A DNA stretch of 39,934 nt from Elusimicrobiota bacterium (lineage in GTDB: Bacteria; Elusimicrobiota; Elusimicrobia; Elusimicrobiales; UBA9959). The stretch is from NCBI GenBank assembly GCA_016234365.1, contig JACRER010000097.1, positions 1-39,934 of the forward strand. The letters run 5' to 3'. The position numbers and the translations under genes are program-made. Of this stretch, positions 1 to 6,100 are shown in pieces. Every line of letters starts with the position of its first letter. Positions within the stretch are counted from its first letter, which is position 1. Under the pieces are notes generated by a model that was not told the DNA's origin, ran no database searches, and saw only the letters and a program-made list of their open reading frames with translations.

Positions 1-129
1 CGCAAGTCCGGCCAATATGGTCTTCAGGTCATTGGGGTAGCGTTCTTCAAGCACCACCCGGTCCTTTTCGTTCAGTATTACCAGCACGCTGTTATTGGAA
101 TGCAGGTCTATTGCCGAGTATAATTTCAT
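1..129 (-). CDS. IS110-family transposase, N-terminal fragment
   Basis: The minus strand reads from an ATG at 129 off the left edge of the window. The 43 visible residues begin MKLYSAIDLHSNNSVLVIL and continue through a KDRVV...RYPNDL segment. This matches the start of the DEDD (RuvC-like) domain of IS110-family transposases, in which the Asp of the IDLHS motif is the first catalytic acid. These enzymes act on DNA and move the element; recent work describes some as RNA-guided recombinases. The fragment is open across its whole visible length, so it is cut by the window and not visibly broken. An AGGGGAC ribosome binding site lies just upstream, inside a hairpin. Confidence 0.82.
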   Translation of the reverse strand, partial: MKLYSAIDLHSNNSVLVILNEKDRVVLEERYPNDLKTILAGLA

Positions 130-133
130 ACAA

Positions 134-195
134 GTCCCCTCAGCTGTTTGTAATTGCTTCTAGACAAAGCAATGTTACAAACTGCGGGAGGGGAC
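134..195 (-). promoter_or_regulatory. Long hairpin covering the transposase ribosome binding site
   Basis: Bases 134-159 and 166-195 form a nearly continuous inverted repeat: GTCCCCT pairs with AGGGGAC, TTTGTAA with TTACAAA, and ATTGCTT with the AAGCAAT arm around loop CTAGAC. On the transposase strand the last arm holds the AGGGGAC ribosome binding site just before the start codon, so folding would hide it. This is either translational control of the transposase or part of the structured RNA coded by the element's end. Confidence 0.6.
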
Positions 196-235
196 CCTCT
201 ATATGATTATCGGGTTAAAGCGGCGCGTAATTTCC

Positions 236-241
236 TAGAAT
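236..241 (+). promoter_or_regulatory. -10 element of the deacetylase gene, leaderless
   Basis: TAGAAT at 236-241 is followed by six bases and then the ATG at 248. No Shine-Dalgarno sequence is present and no good -35 is visible. Transcription would start at or within a base of the start codon. Confidence 0.45.
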
Positions 242-247
242 ATCCTT

Positions 248-1093
248 ATGCTGGTCCATAAAAAGATCCTCCTGCTGGCGCTGGCCGCGTTCTTTGCGCT
301 GGCCGCCGGCGCCGCGGCCAAAAAACCGCGCGGGGACGAACGCAGCACCTTTCGGTCCTACTATACCCCGGACTACCTCGCCTTCAAGGCCCGCATCATG
401 GAAGAGTTCTCCAAGGCCAAGGCCGGCAAGTTCAGCGAGTTCGTTAATTACCGCCGCAAGGAAACGGATAAGAGCCTGGACCAGAAGGTGATAGCCTTCA
501 CCTTTGACGCGTGCGGGGGCAAGCACAGCGGCTATAATAAGGAATTAATAGATTACCTGCGCAAAGAGCAGATCCCGGCCACGCTGTTCATTACCGGCAT
601 CTGGATAGAGAAGAACAAGGAAACCTTCGCCGAGCTGGCCAAGGACCCGCTTTTTGAGATAGAGAACCACGGCATGATGCACCGCCTCTGCTCCACGGAG
701 GGGCGCACCATGTACGGCGTGCACGGCACCCGCAATTTGAGCGACGTGGTGGACGAGATGGAACTGGGCGCGCGCAAGATAGCGGAGCTCACCGGCCGCC
801 GGCCAGTTTTTTTCCGGTCCGCCACCGCCTACACGGACGAGCTTTCGCTGAAGGTGGCCAAGCGCCTGGGCATGGAAGTGGTCAGCTACGATATTCTGGC
901 CGGGGACGCCACCCGCTCGGGCGCGGCCAGGATGAGCAAAAATATACTCAGCGGCGCGCGGCACGGGGCCGTGGTGATAATGCATTTCAACCATCCCGAG
1001 TGGCCCGAAAAAGCGGCGCTCGAAAAAGCCGTGCCGGAACTGCGCAAGCGCGGCTTTACTTTCTGTAAACTGGAAGACTTTACCGTAAAATAG
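248..1093 (+). CDS. Secreted polysaccharide deacetylase (NodB/CE4 fold)
   Basis: This protein of 281 residues has a Sec signal peptide (about residues 1-24). It is predicted to remove N-acetyl or similar groups from a cell-envelope or extracellular glycan. NodB motifs are in order: motif 1 TFDACGG (85-91), the HxxxH metal pair in ENHGMMH (His141, His145), the Arg of FFRSA (Arg190) and the late His of MHFNHP (His246). In the usual TFDDG motif the second Asp binds metal; here it is Ala88, while the putative base Asp87 is kept. This TFDACGG variant is known from annotated family members. The gene stands alone downstream of the IS110 end and appears leaderless. Substrate is unknown. Confidence 0.85.
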   Translation: MLVHKKILLLALAAFFALAAGAAAKKPRGDERSTFRSYYTPDYLAFKARIMEEFSKAKAGKFSEFVNYRRKETDKSLDQKVIAFTFDACGGKHSGYNKELIDYLRKEQIPATLFITGIWIEKNKETFAELAKDPLFEIENHGMMHRLCSTEGRTMYGVHGTRNLSDVVDEMELGARKIAELTGRRPVFFRSATAYTDELSLKVAKRLGMEVVSYDILAGDATRSGAARMSKNILSGARHGAVVIMHFNHPEWPEKAALEKAVPELRKRGFTFCKLEDFTVK

Positions 1094-1166
1094 GGTTTTC
1101 GCACGGGTCCCGGCGCCCTCCGCCCGACGGAGGAAAAAATATTTTAAACTATTTTTATTTTACCCC

Positions 1167-1195
1167 TTGACAAGTCAAGGTTCGCCTGTTATACT
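1167..1195 (+). promoter_or_regulatory. Consensus sigma-70 promoter
   Basis: TTGACA (1167-1172), a 17-base spacer and TATACT (1190-1195) form the closest match to the vegetative promoter consensus in the window. The expected start is about 1202. No open reading frame with a ribosome binding site follows for about 500 bases, which suggests a stable RNA product or a long leader. Confidence 0.8.
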
Positions 1196-1201
1196 CAAAG
1201 T

Positions 1202-1589
1202 GTAGTCCTGATCTTTAAAGTGCTCCGGCGGCGTGGTTGGCAGTGCGGTTCGGGGTTCGGCCCCGGTCCGGAGCGGTTTCCCCCAGGCCTTGCGGCCCGC
1301 CCTTTCCGGCAGTCTTGCGGCTCCGGAGCTTCGGTCGGCGGTGTCCGTCCCTGGGAGTCTTCCCGGCTCGTCTCCCGCCTCTTTGGCGGCGCGCTGCCGG
1401 GGTGCCGGTTCCGCGGCCCCGCCTATCAGGCGGACACTCCGCTCCCGGTGGCTTCCGCCCCTGTGCCCTTCGGCTCCAGGGTTCCCGGTCAGCCCTTACG
1501 CGGTGCAGTCTGCGGTTGCGGTACAAACTAGAGTAACGGCCTTACCGGCCGAAAAGAAAGAGCCCCCGCTATAGGGGGCTCTCTTTTTT
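1202..1589 (+). ncRNA. Candidate structured non-coding RNA of unknown class (about 388 nt)
   Basis: The stretch runs from a consensus promoter to an intrinsic terminator. It is GC-rich, very poor in A on the plus strand (about 12 A in 1261-1500) and full of inverted repeats: GCTCCGG 1222-1228 with CCGGAGC 1268-1274, enclosing CGGGG 1251-1255 with CCCCG 1261-1265; GGCC 1286-1289 with GGCC 1294-1297; GTGTCCG 1341-1347 with CGGACAC 1431-1437; CCGCC 1419-1423 with GGCGG 1429-1433 (overlapping the previous helix); and CCCTG 1459-1463 with CAGGG 1477-1481. Open frames here lack ribosome binding sites and give implausible Arg/Pro/Gly-rich proteins. I saw no RNase P, tmRNA, SRP or 6S signatures. It could instead be a long attenuator leader of the gene at 1714. 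Confidence 0.55.
1557..1589 (+). terminator. Intrinsic terminator of the 1202-1589 transcript
   Basis: AGAGCCCCC (1559-1567), loop GCTATA and GGGGGCTCT (1574-1582) form a perfect nine-base-pair stem followed by C and six T residues (1584-1589). It lies about 125 bases before the next start codon. Confidence 0.88.
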
Positions 1590-1713
1590 GGGCCTTATTG
1601 CCCAGCCGCGCGTAGGGCCTTTTCCTCCGGGAAAAGGTCCCTTTCGTCTCATGTGGAAAACCCCGCTAAAAAGTCATACTTATCCTATAGGAAAGCAGGC
1701 AGGGGAGACCAAG

Positions 1714-2964
1714 ATGAAAAAATTAATGCTTACAGCGGTACTGGCGGCCATAGCCGGCCCGTCGTTCGCGCAGACCAATTTCGACAGCCTGGCCGTGAGC
1801 CTGGCGGACCTGAAAGAAGCCGCCGCCCAGAATTCCTCCGAGATAAAACCCCAGAAAGAAAAGTTGAAGATGGACTATGTGACCAAGGCCGAGCGCCAGG
1901 GCTACATAGTGCGCTCCCAGTTGTGGCGCCCGGAAGGCGAGTTTAACACGGCCGCGATGGATTTTAAGAAAGGCCCCTACGAAAAGATGAAGTTCGCCCC
2001 CGAAGAGGTGGTCAACTGCACCTACGTGACCATGAAGGAAGGCTACGAGACCGGCCGCCCCAACGGCATGTCCTCCAAATTCAAGTGCCGCGACGCCAAG
2101 GGCAAGGCTTACAAGGTAAAGTACGGCGACGCCGGCGACGTGATGGCCGAAGTGGCCGCCAGCTGGGTCCTGACCGGTATAGGCTCCTATGCGGACCGCA
2201 TGTACCCGGTGCGGCTCAACTGCCCGGACTGCCCGTCCGACCCTTTTAAGGACGAAAGCGACCGCGGCGCCTGGAAACAGGGCCAGATAGTGGCTATAGA
2301 GGAAAAGCTGGGCGACCGCATAGAGGACGCTCCCAACTCCGGCATAGGTTTCGACGAGTTCTACCAGATAACCGACAAGGTGGGCGCGGAAGCGCTGACC
2401 GGCATGATGCAGTTCCTCTCCAATTCGGACAACAAAGCCCCCAACCAGGCCATGGCCTGCCAGAAGGACGACGTGGTGATGGGCCCCGCCGGCAAGGCCG
2501 TCTGCGCCAAGCCCGTGGCCTACCTGCAGGACCTGGGCATCACCTTCGGCGGGCGCGGCTGGTACCACAACAGCCGCATGAATTTCGACAAGTGGAAGAA
2601 GGAGCACGTCTGGGAAGACGGCCGCAACTGCATAATGCACCTGAACTCCACCCACACCAGCTCGCTCAGGGGCGTAGACCCGGCCGGCCGCCTCATCAAC
2701 CAGATAGGCGAACAGGCCCGGCAGATGATGATCCGCCGCCTGTCCATGCTGAGCCGCGAACAGCTTGTGGACATCTTCACCGCGGCCCGCGCGTCCCAAC
2801 ACGGGCCCTCCCACACCGCCCAGGAATGGGCCGACCTGTTCCTGCGTAAAGTAGACCAGCTGCGTTACCCGCGCGGCGGTAAAACCCCCAGCGGGTTCCA
2901 GTGCCCTTACCAGGTGGTGCCGCCCAACTCGGCCCCGCCGCAGGAGAACCAGTTCGGCGGTTAA
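1714..2964 (+). CDS. Secreted protein with kinase-like motifs, function unknown
   Basis: This protein of 416 residues has a signal peptide (residues 1-19, ending SFAQ). The start at 1714 is chosen because AGGGGAG precedes it and a signal peptide follows; an upstream in-frame start would add unlikely residues. The middle contains KFKCRD..GKAYKVKYG then EVAASWVLTGIGSYADRMYPV, followed by SNSDNKAPNQ and YLQDLGITFGG. This order (beta strands with Lys, a helix with Glu, D-x-K-x-x-N, then D-L-G) is like the ATP-binding and catalytic motifs of HipA/Fam20-type kinase folds, but no search was run. Several Cys residues suit a periplasmic location. It lies between the candidate ncRNA and a strong two-way terminator. 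Function is not assigned. Confidence 0.75.
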   Translation: MKKLMLTAVLAAIAGPSFAQTNFDSLAVSLADLKEAAAQNSSEIKPQKEKLKMDYVTKAERQGYIVRSQLWRPEGEFNTAAMDFKKGPYEKMKFAPEEVVNCTYVTMKEGYETGRPNGMSSKFKCRDAKGKAYKVKYGDAGDVMAEVAASWVLTGIGSYADRMYPVRLNCPDCPSDPFKDESDRGAWKQGQIVAIEEKLGDRIEDAPNSGIGFDEFYQITDKVGAEALTGMMQFLSNSDNKAPNQAMACQKDDVVMGPAGKAVCAKPVAYLQDLGITFGGRGWYHNSRMNFDKWKKEHVWEDGRNCIMHLNSTHTSSLRGVDPAGRLINQIGEQARQMMIRRLSMLSREQLVDIFTAARASQHGPSHTAQEWADLFLRKVDQLRYPRGGKTPSGFQCPYQVVPPNSAPPQENQFGG

Positions 2965-2977
2965 GCCGGACGGGCGC

Positions 2978-3020
2978 AAGAAGAACCCCGGGCCTTATAA
3001 GCCCGGGGTTCTTCTTTTAT
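2978..3020. terminator. Bidirectional intrinsic terminator
   Basis: AAGAAGAACCCCGGGC (2978-2993), a seven-base loop and its exact complement (3001-3016) make a 16-base-pair stem with A residues on one side and TTCTTTT on the other. It sits between convergent genes ending at 2964 and 3037 and can serve both. Confidence 0.9.
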
Positions 3021-3036
3021 GCCTTTAAAAACTTTC

Positions 3037-3633
3037 TCAGTTCGCGCTGTCGCCGGGGAGCAGGCGCTGCGGGAGGTTCTTGAAGGCGGCTATTTTGCCG
3101 GCCTTAAGGTCCAGGATCCACACCCGGTCAAAAGCTTCGGACGGCCACGCTTTGGGGATGGTGTTGTAAACCGCCGCGGAAGAATTGTTGTACTCGGCCA
3201 GCTTCTGCGCCGCTTCCACCAGGTTCTCGTGCTGCCAGCACACCAGCACCATGCGGCCCTCGTAGGCCGGGTTCTCCATGATGTCCCTTACCAGCTTACC
3301 CGTCTGGCCGCGGGTGAAATTGGTATTCACGGTCAGTTTTATGGCGCTGGCCAGCGGCGTCACGGTCTGCACCGAGCGCACGGAGCTGTCTTCGTTCTTG
3401 GGCGCCGCGGCGTAAATGGCCGCGGGCGTGCCGTAGCGGGTGACGGCCGTATTGGTTTTGAAAAAATTCACCAGCGCGTTGGCGCGCTTAACGCCCTGCG
3501 CGCTCAACTCCGGGCCGTCGGCCGGCTTTTCCGCGTGACGGATAAAAATAACCTGTGCGGGCGCGGCAAAGGCGGCGCCGGCCAGCAGCATGGCGGCAAT
3601 AAAAGTTAACGCCGTGTTCTTGCGCAATGACAT
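3037..3633 (-). CDS. Secreted histidine phosphatase family protein
   Basis: This protein of 198 residues has a signal peptide (about 1-23, ending AFAA). The mature part opens with VIFIRHAEKP, the RHG/RHA-type motif whose His is the phospho-acceptor in the phosphoglycerate mutase-like superfamily. A later CWQHENL segment supplies the second catalytic His. LSAQGVKRANAL is the usual following helix. The protein is short for the family but holds both catalytic halves. It is probably a periplasmic phosphatase acting on a small phosphorylated compound; the substrate cannot be read. It converges on the 1714 gene across a shared terminator. Confidence 0.8.
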   Translation of the reverse strand: MSLRKNTALTFIAAMLLAGAAFAAPAQVIFIRHAEKPADGPELSAQGVKRANALVNFFKTNTAVTRYGTPAAIYAAAPKNEDSSVRSVQTVTPLASAIKLTVNTNFTRGQTGKLVRDIMENPAYEGRMVLVCWQHENLVEAAQKLAEYNNSSAAVYNTIPKAWPSEAFDRVWILDLKAGKIAAFKNLPQRLLPGDSAN

Positions 3634-3716
3634 CTATATTAGCTTACCACTATAGGGCGGACCGGGAATGGGGCCAAAGTCCTACCCGGGCGCAGTTTTT
3701 TGGGCCAAGGAAAATA

Positions 3717-3745
3717 TTGAAATTCAGCGCGCGGAACGCTATTAT
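3717..3745 (+). promoter_or_regulatory. Promoter of the ParB-like gene, leaderless
   Basis: TTGAAA (3717-3722), a 17-base spacer and TATTAT (3740-3745) are followed by five bases and the ATG at 3751. No Shine-Dalgarno sequence is present. The start point would fall on the start codon. Confidence 0.65.
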
Positions 3746-3750
3746 TTACT

Positions 3751-4398
3751 ATGATGAGAACTCTGGCGCTCCTTTTTATTTTATCCGCCCCTGCCCTGGC
3801 CGGGGAAAAGATCTTTAAGTGCAGCGTAGCCGCCCTGCGCCCCACGCAGCTGGCCGTGGGCATGGCCGAAGTGGGGGAGAAGGAAAAGAAACTGCGCGGC
3901 CTCAGCCCCCAAAAGCTGGCCGCTTACCAGCGCAAGAACCCGGAGCCCGTGGTGCGCGGCCCCGGCGGCGCTCTTTACATAATAGACCACCACCACCTGG
4001 CGCGCGCGCTGGCCAACCTTAAAATAGACGGCACCTACTGCACTCAGGCGGCGGATCTTTCCAAACTTTCCTCCGGCGCTTTCTGGGCCGAAATGGCCGC
4101 CCGCAAATGGGTGTACTCCAACGACGAAACCGGCGCCCCGCGCCCGTACTCCGCGCTGCCCGCCACCGTGGCCGGCCTTAAGGACGACCCTTACCGCAGC
4201 CTGGCCGGCGCCGTGCGTAAGGCCGGCGGCTATGATAAAAGCCCGCGGCCCTTCGCGGAATTCCTGTGGGCGGATTTTTTCCGGCCGAAAATAGCCAAAG
4301 CCGACATCGAGGCGGATTTCGGCAAGTGCCTGCAGATAGCCCTGCTGCTGGCCCGCTCCGAAGAAGCCGCCGGCCTGCCCGGGTATAAAGGCAGGTAG
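3751..4398 (+). CDS. Secreted ParB-like nuclease-domain protein (ParBc_2 type)
   Basis: This protein of 215 residues has a short signal peptide (about 1-17, ending ALAG). The mature region reads LRPTQLAVGMAEV, then EPVVRGPGGALYIIDHHHLARAL, matching the ParB/sulfiredoxin-like domain called putative ParB-like nuclease, with its ligand-binding DHHH segment. The C-terminal half (FAEFLWADFF, then a helical tail) is typical of the same group. Unlike chromosome-partitioning ParB it has no HTH and seems exported, so a role in segregation is unlikely; actual activity is unknown. ATG codons occur at 3751 and 3754; the first suits the promoter spacing. Confidence 0.72.
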   Translation: MMRTLALLFILSAPALAGEKIFKCSVAALRPTQLAVGMAEVGEKEKKLRGLSPQKLAAYQRKNPEPVVRGPGGALYIIDHHHLARALANLKIDGTYCTQAADLSKLSSGAFWAEMAARKWVYSNDETGAPRPYSALPATVAGLKDDPYRSLAGAVRKAGGYDKSPRPFAEFLWADFFRPKIAKADIEADFGKCLQIALLLARSEEAAGLPGYKGR

Positions 4399-4505
4399 CG
4401 GTTCTTTGGCGCTCAGAAAACTGATCCCAAGAAAGCACAGGTCTTTCCTGCGCCGCGCTCCCGCGCGGCGCCGGCGGCGGCTGAAGAGCCCTGTCCAAAA
4501 TTGGC
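4399..4505. other. Intergenic, GC-rich hairpin only
   Basis: No gene is seen here. GCGCCGCG (4450-4457) and CGCGGCGC (4464-4471) form a strong hairpin without a T tract, so it is at best a weak terminator for the gene ending at 4398. Confidence 0.4.
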
Positions 4506-4535
4506 TTGACAGCGGAAGAACGTTTCTATTAGACT
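4506..4535 (+). promoter_or_regulatory. Sigma-70 promoter for the 4685-5568 cluster
   Basis: TTGACA (4506-4511) and TAGACT (4530-4535) are separated by 18 bases. TAGACT also forms the -10 of promoters at 8130 and 34782 in this window. The expected start is about 4542, giving a leader of about 140 bases before the first small ORF. Confidence 0.65.
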
Positions 4536-4541
4536 AACCGT

Positions 4542-4660
4542 AGATCGAACTCCTGGGGGTAGGGGCTCTAAATACCGCAACCGTGATCCCGGTTCACCGC
4601 CGGGATTCTGAATCCGCAACCTTCCGGCTTTTGTGTCTTTATCACAAGGCCGGCGCAGTT
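4542..4660 (+). promoter_or_regulatory. Structured 5' leader with tandem repeat units
   Basis: Two similar units follow each other: CTCTAAAT then CCGCAACC (4566-4582), and TTCTGAAT then CCGCAACC (4606-4621). Each is followed by a hairpin: ATCCCGG 4586-4592 with CCGGGAT 4600-4606, and CCGGC/TTGTG 4624-4635 with CACAA/GCCGG 4643-4653. The arrangement suggests a duplicated RNA module, possibly a regulatory leader or a small RNA. No known riboswitch was recognised. Confidence 0.4.
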
Positions 4661-4684
4661 GTCGCATCTTAACTGGGGGGGGAT

Positions 4685-4858
4685 ATGGGGATCATTTGCA
4701 AGCGTCACTGCGCCGCCACGGGGCGTCGTCGCTCGCGCCAAAAGAAAACAGGCCCGGCAAGGCGTATGGCGGGGCAACTCATGCGCAGCGCTTTCTATTA
4801 TCTTAAGGCGGAACAGTTCCTTAAGACTTCAATGCGCCTTTTGTGCGAAGCGGTATAG
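4685..4858 (+). CDS. Small basic protein, 57 aa, hypothetical
   Basis: An ATG preceded by a G-rich tract (GGGGGGGGAT) opens 57 codons beginning MGIICKRHC and rich in Arg and Lys (RRRSRQKK), then a helical tail (SAFYYLKAEQFLK). The stop at 4856-4858 lies 9 bases before the next start, with the ribosome binding site of that gene between them. This looks like the first gene of a small operon or a leader peptide for the next gene. No family is recognised. Confidence 0.42.
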   Translation: MGIICKRHCAATGRRRSRQKKTGPARRMAGQLMRSAFYYLKAEQFLKTSMRLLCEAV

Positions 4859-4867
4859 GGAGGATGT

Positions 4868-5341
4868 ATGCCTCCATCAGCTGCGCTCGCCAAGAAAGAT
4901 ATCCGACCTGATCCCGGGGCCGCCGCGCTGCCGCAAGAATACGGCGTAGCGATGGCGGTTTTAATGCCCCGGGACCCCAACTCGAAAACTCGTCTTGTCC
5001 GCGGGCGCGGGCATGACATATTTAAGAAAGGCCGCCCAGCGCTGGGAAATGTTGCGGGCCGTATTCTCGCGGGGGGCTTCGTGGAGAGGCTAATGACTGC
5101 GCGTTCGAAAGAATTCGGCCTGTTGCTGGATCATATCTTCAGGAATGAGGGAGGTGCCATGAGCGCTACGGGCGCGGCCAGGCTTTCCGGGTTGCCGGTC
5201 CGTGCGGCACTCAGCGTGATGGAGATCCTGGAAACCGAGGGGATACTGCGCGGACAGGGCGGCCGCCGCAGGCGGTTCCGTGCGAACGCCGGGGACAGGG
5301 CGTACCGGCGCTGCCGTCTCGCTTATCTGGTCCGGAGCTGA
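4868..5341 (+). CDS. Winged-helix-like hypothetical protein
   Basis: This frame of 157 residues starts after a good AGGGAGG site. Its C-terminal half (from about residue 76) reads MTARSKEFGLLLDHIFRNEG, then ARLSGLPVRAALSVMEILETEGILRGQGG and a basic tail. That order of helices plus RRRRFR looks like a winged-helix DNA-binding domain. An in-frame ATG at 5093 also has a ribosome binding site (GGAGAGGC) and would give a compact 82-residue winged-helix protein; the first 75 residues are Pro/Arg-rich and look less protein-like. Either start is possible. It probably regulates its own cluster, but no target is visible. Confidence 0.55.
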   Translation: MPPSAALAKKDIRPDPGAAALPQEYGVAMAVLMPRDPNSKTRLVRGRGHDIFKKGRPALGNVAGRILAGGFVERLMTARSKEFGLLLDHIFRNEGGAMSATGAARLSGLPVRAALSVMEILETEGILRGQGGRRRRFRANAGDRAYRRCRLAYLVRS

Positions 5342-5367
5342 ATAGATCCGCGATACTGTTATTAATA

Positions 5368-5385
5368 CCCGGCGGAGCCGCCGGG
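5368..5385. repeat. CCCGGCGG/CCGCCGGG hairpin between small genes
   Basis: CCCGGCGG (5368-5375), AG and CCGCCGGG (5378-5385) form a perfect hairpin with no T tract. The arms are the same words as the terminator family found elsewhere in the window, but in opposite order. Confidence 0.5.
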
Positions 5386-5397
5386 AACGGGGGGAAT

Positions 5398-5568
5398 ATG
5401 GGAAAACTCGGCGTCCAGTTGAAGGCGTGGAGCGACAGAATGGACGAGTTCGCGGAGAAAGCCGAGCATGAGGTGCTGGAACACAAGACGAAGCTGCTGC
5501 GTGGAATAGAAGAGTTAAGGGGCCGGAGTCTGGACGCGCAATTAAAGCGGAGGCTTCCCCGCAGGTAG
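5398..5568 (+). CDS. Small helical protein, 56 aa, hypothetical
   Basis: ATG at 5398 follows a GGGGGG ribosome binding site by four bases. The product begins MGKLGVQLKAWSDRMDEF and is almost entirely charged amphipathic helix (AEKAEHEVLEHKTKLLRGIEEL), probably a coiled coil or small helical bundle. It ends in a basic tail and is followed directly by a strong terminator, so it is the last gene of the small cluster. No family is recognised. Confidence 0.65.
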   Translation: MGKLGVQLKAWSDRMDEFAEKAEHEVLEHKTKLLRGIEELRGRSLDAQLKRRLPRR

Positions 5569-5592
5569 TCCGCGGAAAGCATTCGGGGCGAC

Positions 5593-5622
5593 GCCGCCGG
5601 GAAGACCCGGCGGTCTTTTTTT
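5593..5622 (+). terminator. Intrinsic terminator (CCGCCGGG family)
   Basis: CCGCCGGG (5594-5601), AAGA and CCCGGCGG (5606-5613), then TC and seven T residues. It ends the small-gene cluster. Confidence 0.88.
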
Positions 5623-5624
5623 GA

Positions 5625-5680
5625 CCCGACAACACGCTGTCGGGGGGCTCTGCTATGCTATCGTTAGGGGGGGCTATTTC
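5625..5680. repeat. Repeat copy A, similar to the region upstream of the ORF6N gene
   Basis: CCCGACA (5625-5631) and TGTCGGG (5638-5644) form a hairpin followed by a CTGCTATGCTAT segment and a G7 run. The same order occurs at 14193-14248 just before the ORF6N gene (CCCCGACA, six bases, TGTCGGGG, CTGCTAGGCTAT, G6). Copy A has no gene after it on the same strand; the end of the XRE gene interrupts it. Confidence 0.5.
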
Positions 5681-6021
5681 TTGGACTTAGAATACGGGCG
5701 CAGGGCTTCGCGCAGGATCATGAAGGTCTTCTTCTGTTGTTCTTCCGGCCGGTCTTTTATAATGCCTAGAATCTTCTTCTCCCAGGAAGAAGGGGAGGCG
5801 GCCGGTGGTTTTTCCTGCAGCAGGTCCGCCAGTTTGACCCTCAGTGCTCCGGCGAGCTTCTGCAGCGTGGCCAGGCTGATCTTTTTGGTGCCGCGCTCTA
5901 TCTGGCCTATGTAACTGGGGTGCAGGCCGGCGCGTTCGCCCAACTCTTCCTGTGACCAGGCCAGGTTCTTGCGGTAGGCGCGGACGGCCGTTCCAAGCGC
6001 GGAATAAATGTCGTTCTTCAT
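5674..6021 (-). CDS. XRE-family transcriptional regulator
   Basis: This protein of 115 residues has a classic Cro/CI helix-turn-helix in the first 66 residues: LGTAVRAYRKNLAWSQEELG, then GLHPSYIGQIERGTKKISLATLQKLAGAL. A Pro/Ser linker (about 72-79) leads to a helical tail with Lys-rich end, perhaps for dimerisation. It is divergent from the receiver gene at 6145, and a perfect palindrome at 6072-6094 lies between them as a likely operator. A -10-like TATAAG lies eight bases before the ATG; a TATAAT also sits inside the palindrome on this strand. Confidence 0.85.
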   Translation of the reverse strand: MKNDIYSALGTAVRAYRKNLAWSQEELGERAGLHPSYIGQIERGTKKISLATLQKLAGALRVKLADLLQEKPPAASPSSWEKKILGIIKDRPEEQQKKTFMILREALRPYSKSKK

Positions 6022-6071
6022 CGTGATGCCTTATATTCTTGCAATCAACGGCAGGAGTTTCTAGAGTTCAA

Positions 6072-6094
6072 AAGGTTTAATTATATTAAACCTT
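6072..6094. promoter_or_regulatory. Perfect palindrome, likely XRE operator
   Basis: AAGGTTTAAT, a TAT centre and ATTAAACCTT make a perfect 10-base inverted repeat. It is AT-rich in a GC-rich genome, lies between divergent genes, abuts the -35 of the receiver gene promoter and carries a TATAAT on the regulator's strand. Binding by the XRE product is inferred. Confidence 0.6.
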
Positions 6095-6100
6095 ATGGCA

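Larger units (their letters stand above)
1..200 (-). mobile_element. IS110-family insertion sequence, 5' end only
   Basis: The transposase start and the structured sequence in front of it (to about 195-200) form the upstream end of an insertion sequence. The exact boundary cannot be fixed because IS110 elements lack clear terminal inverted repeats and often make no target duplication. The next gene starts at 248 with a -10-like hexamer at 236, so the element probably ends between about 196 and 235. The rest lies outside the window. Confidence 0.6.

Noticed and set aside
1215-1574. Open frames of about 100 codons on both strands in the 1202-1589 region
   Set aside because: None has a ribosome binding site, three plus-strand frames are open at once because the sequence is nearly free of A, and the products are implausible Arg/Pro/Gly/Ser-rich chains. 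The region is better explained as structured RNA.
1202-1589. RNase P RNA, tmRNA, SRP RNA or 6S RNA
   Set aside because: The conserved RNase P GAGGAAAGTCC and ACAGAA words, a tmRNA 3' T-arm with terminal CCA and a tag frame, the SRP GGAA/GCAGCC core and the symmetric 6S bubble were all looked for and not found.
4659-4949. Plus-strand frame from a TTG at 4659
   Set aside because: It overlaps the better small ORF at 4685 and the 4868 gene, lacks a ribosome binding site at the right distance and gives a low-complexity product.
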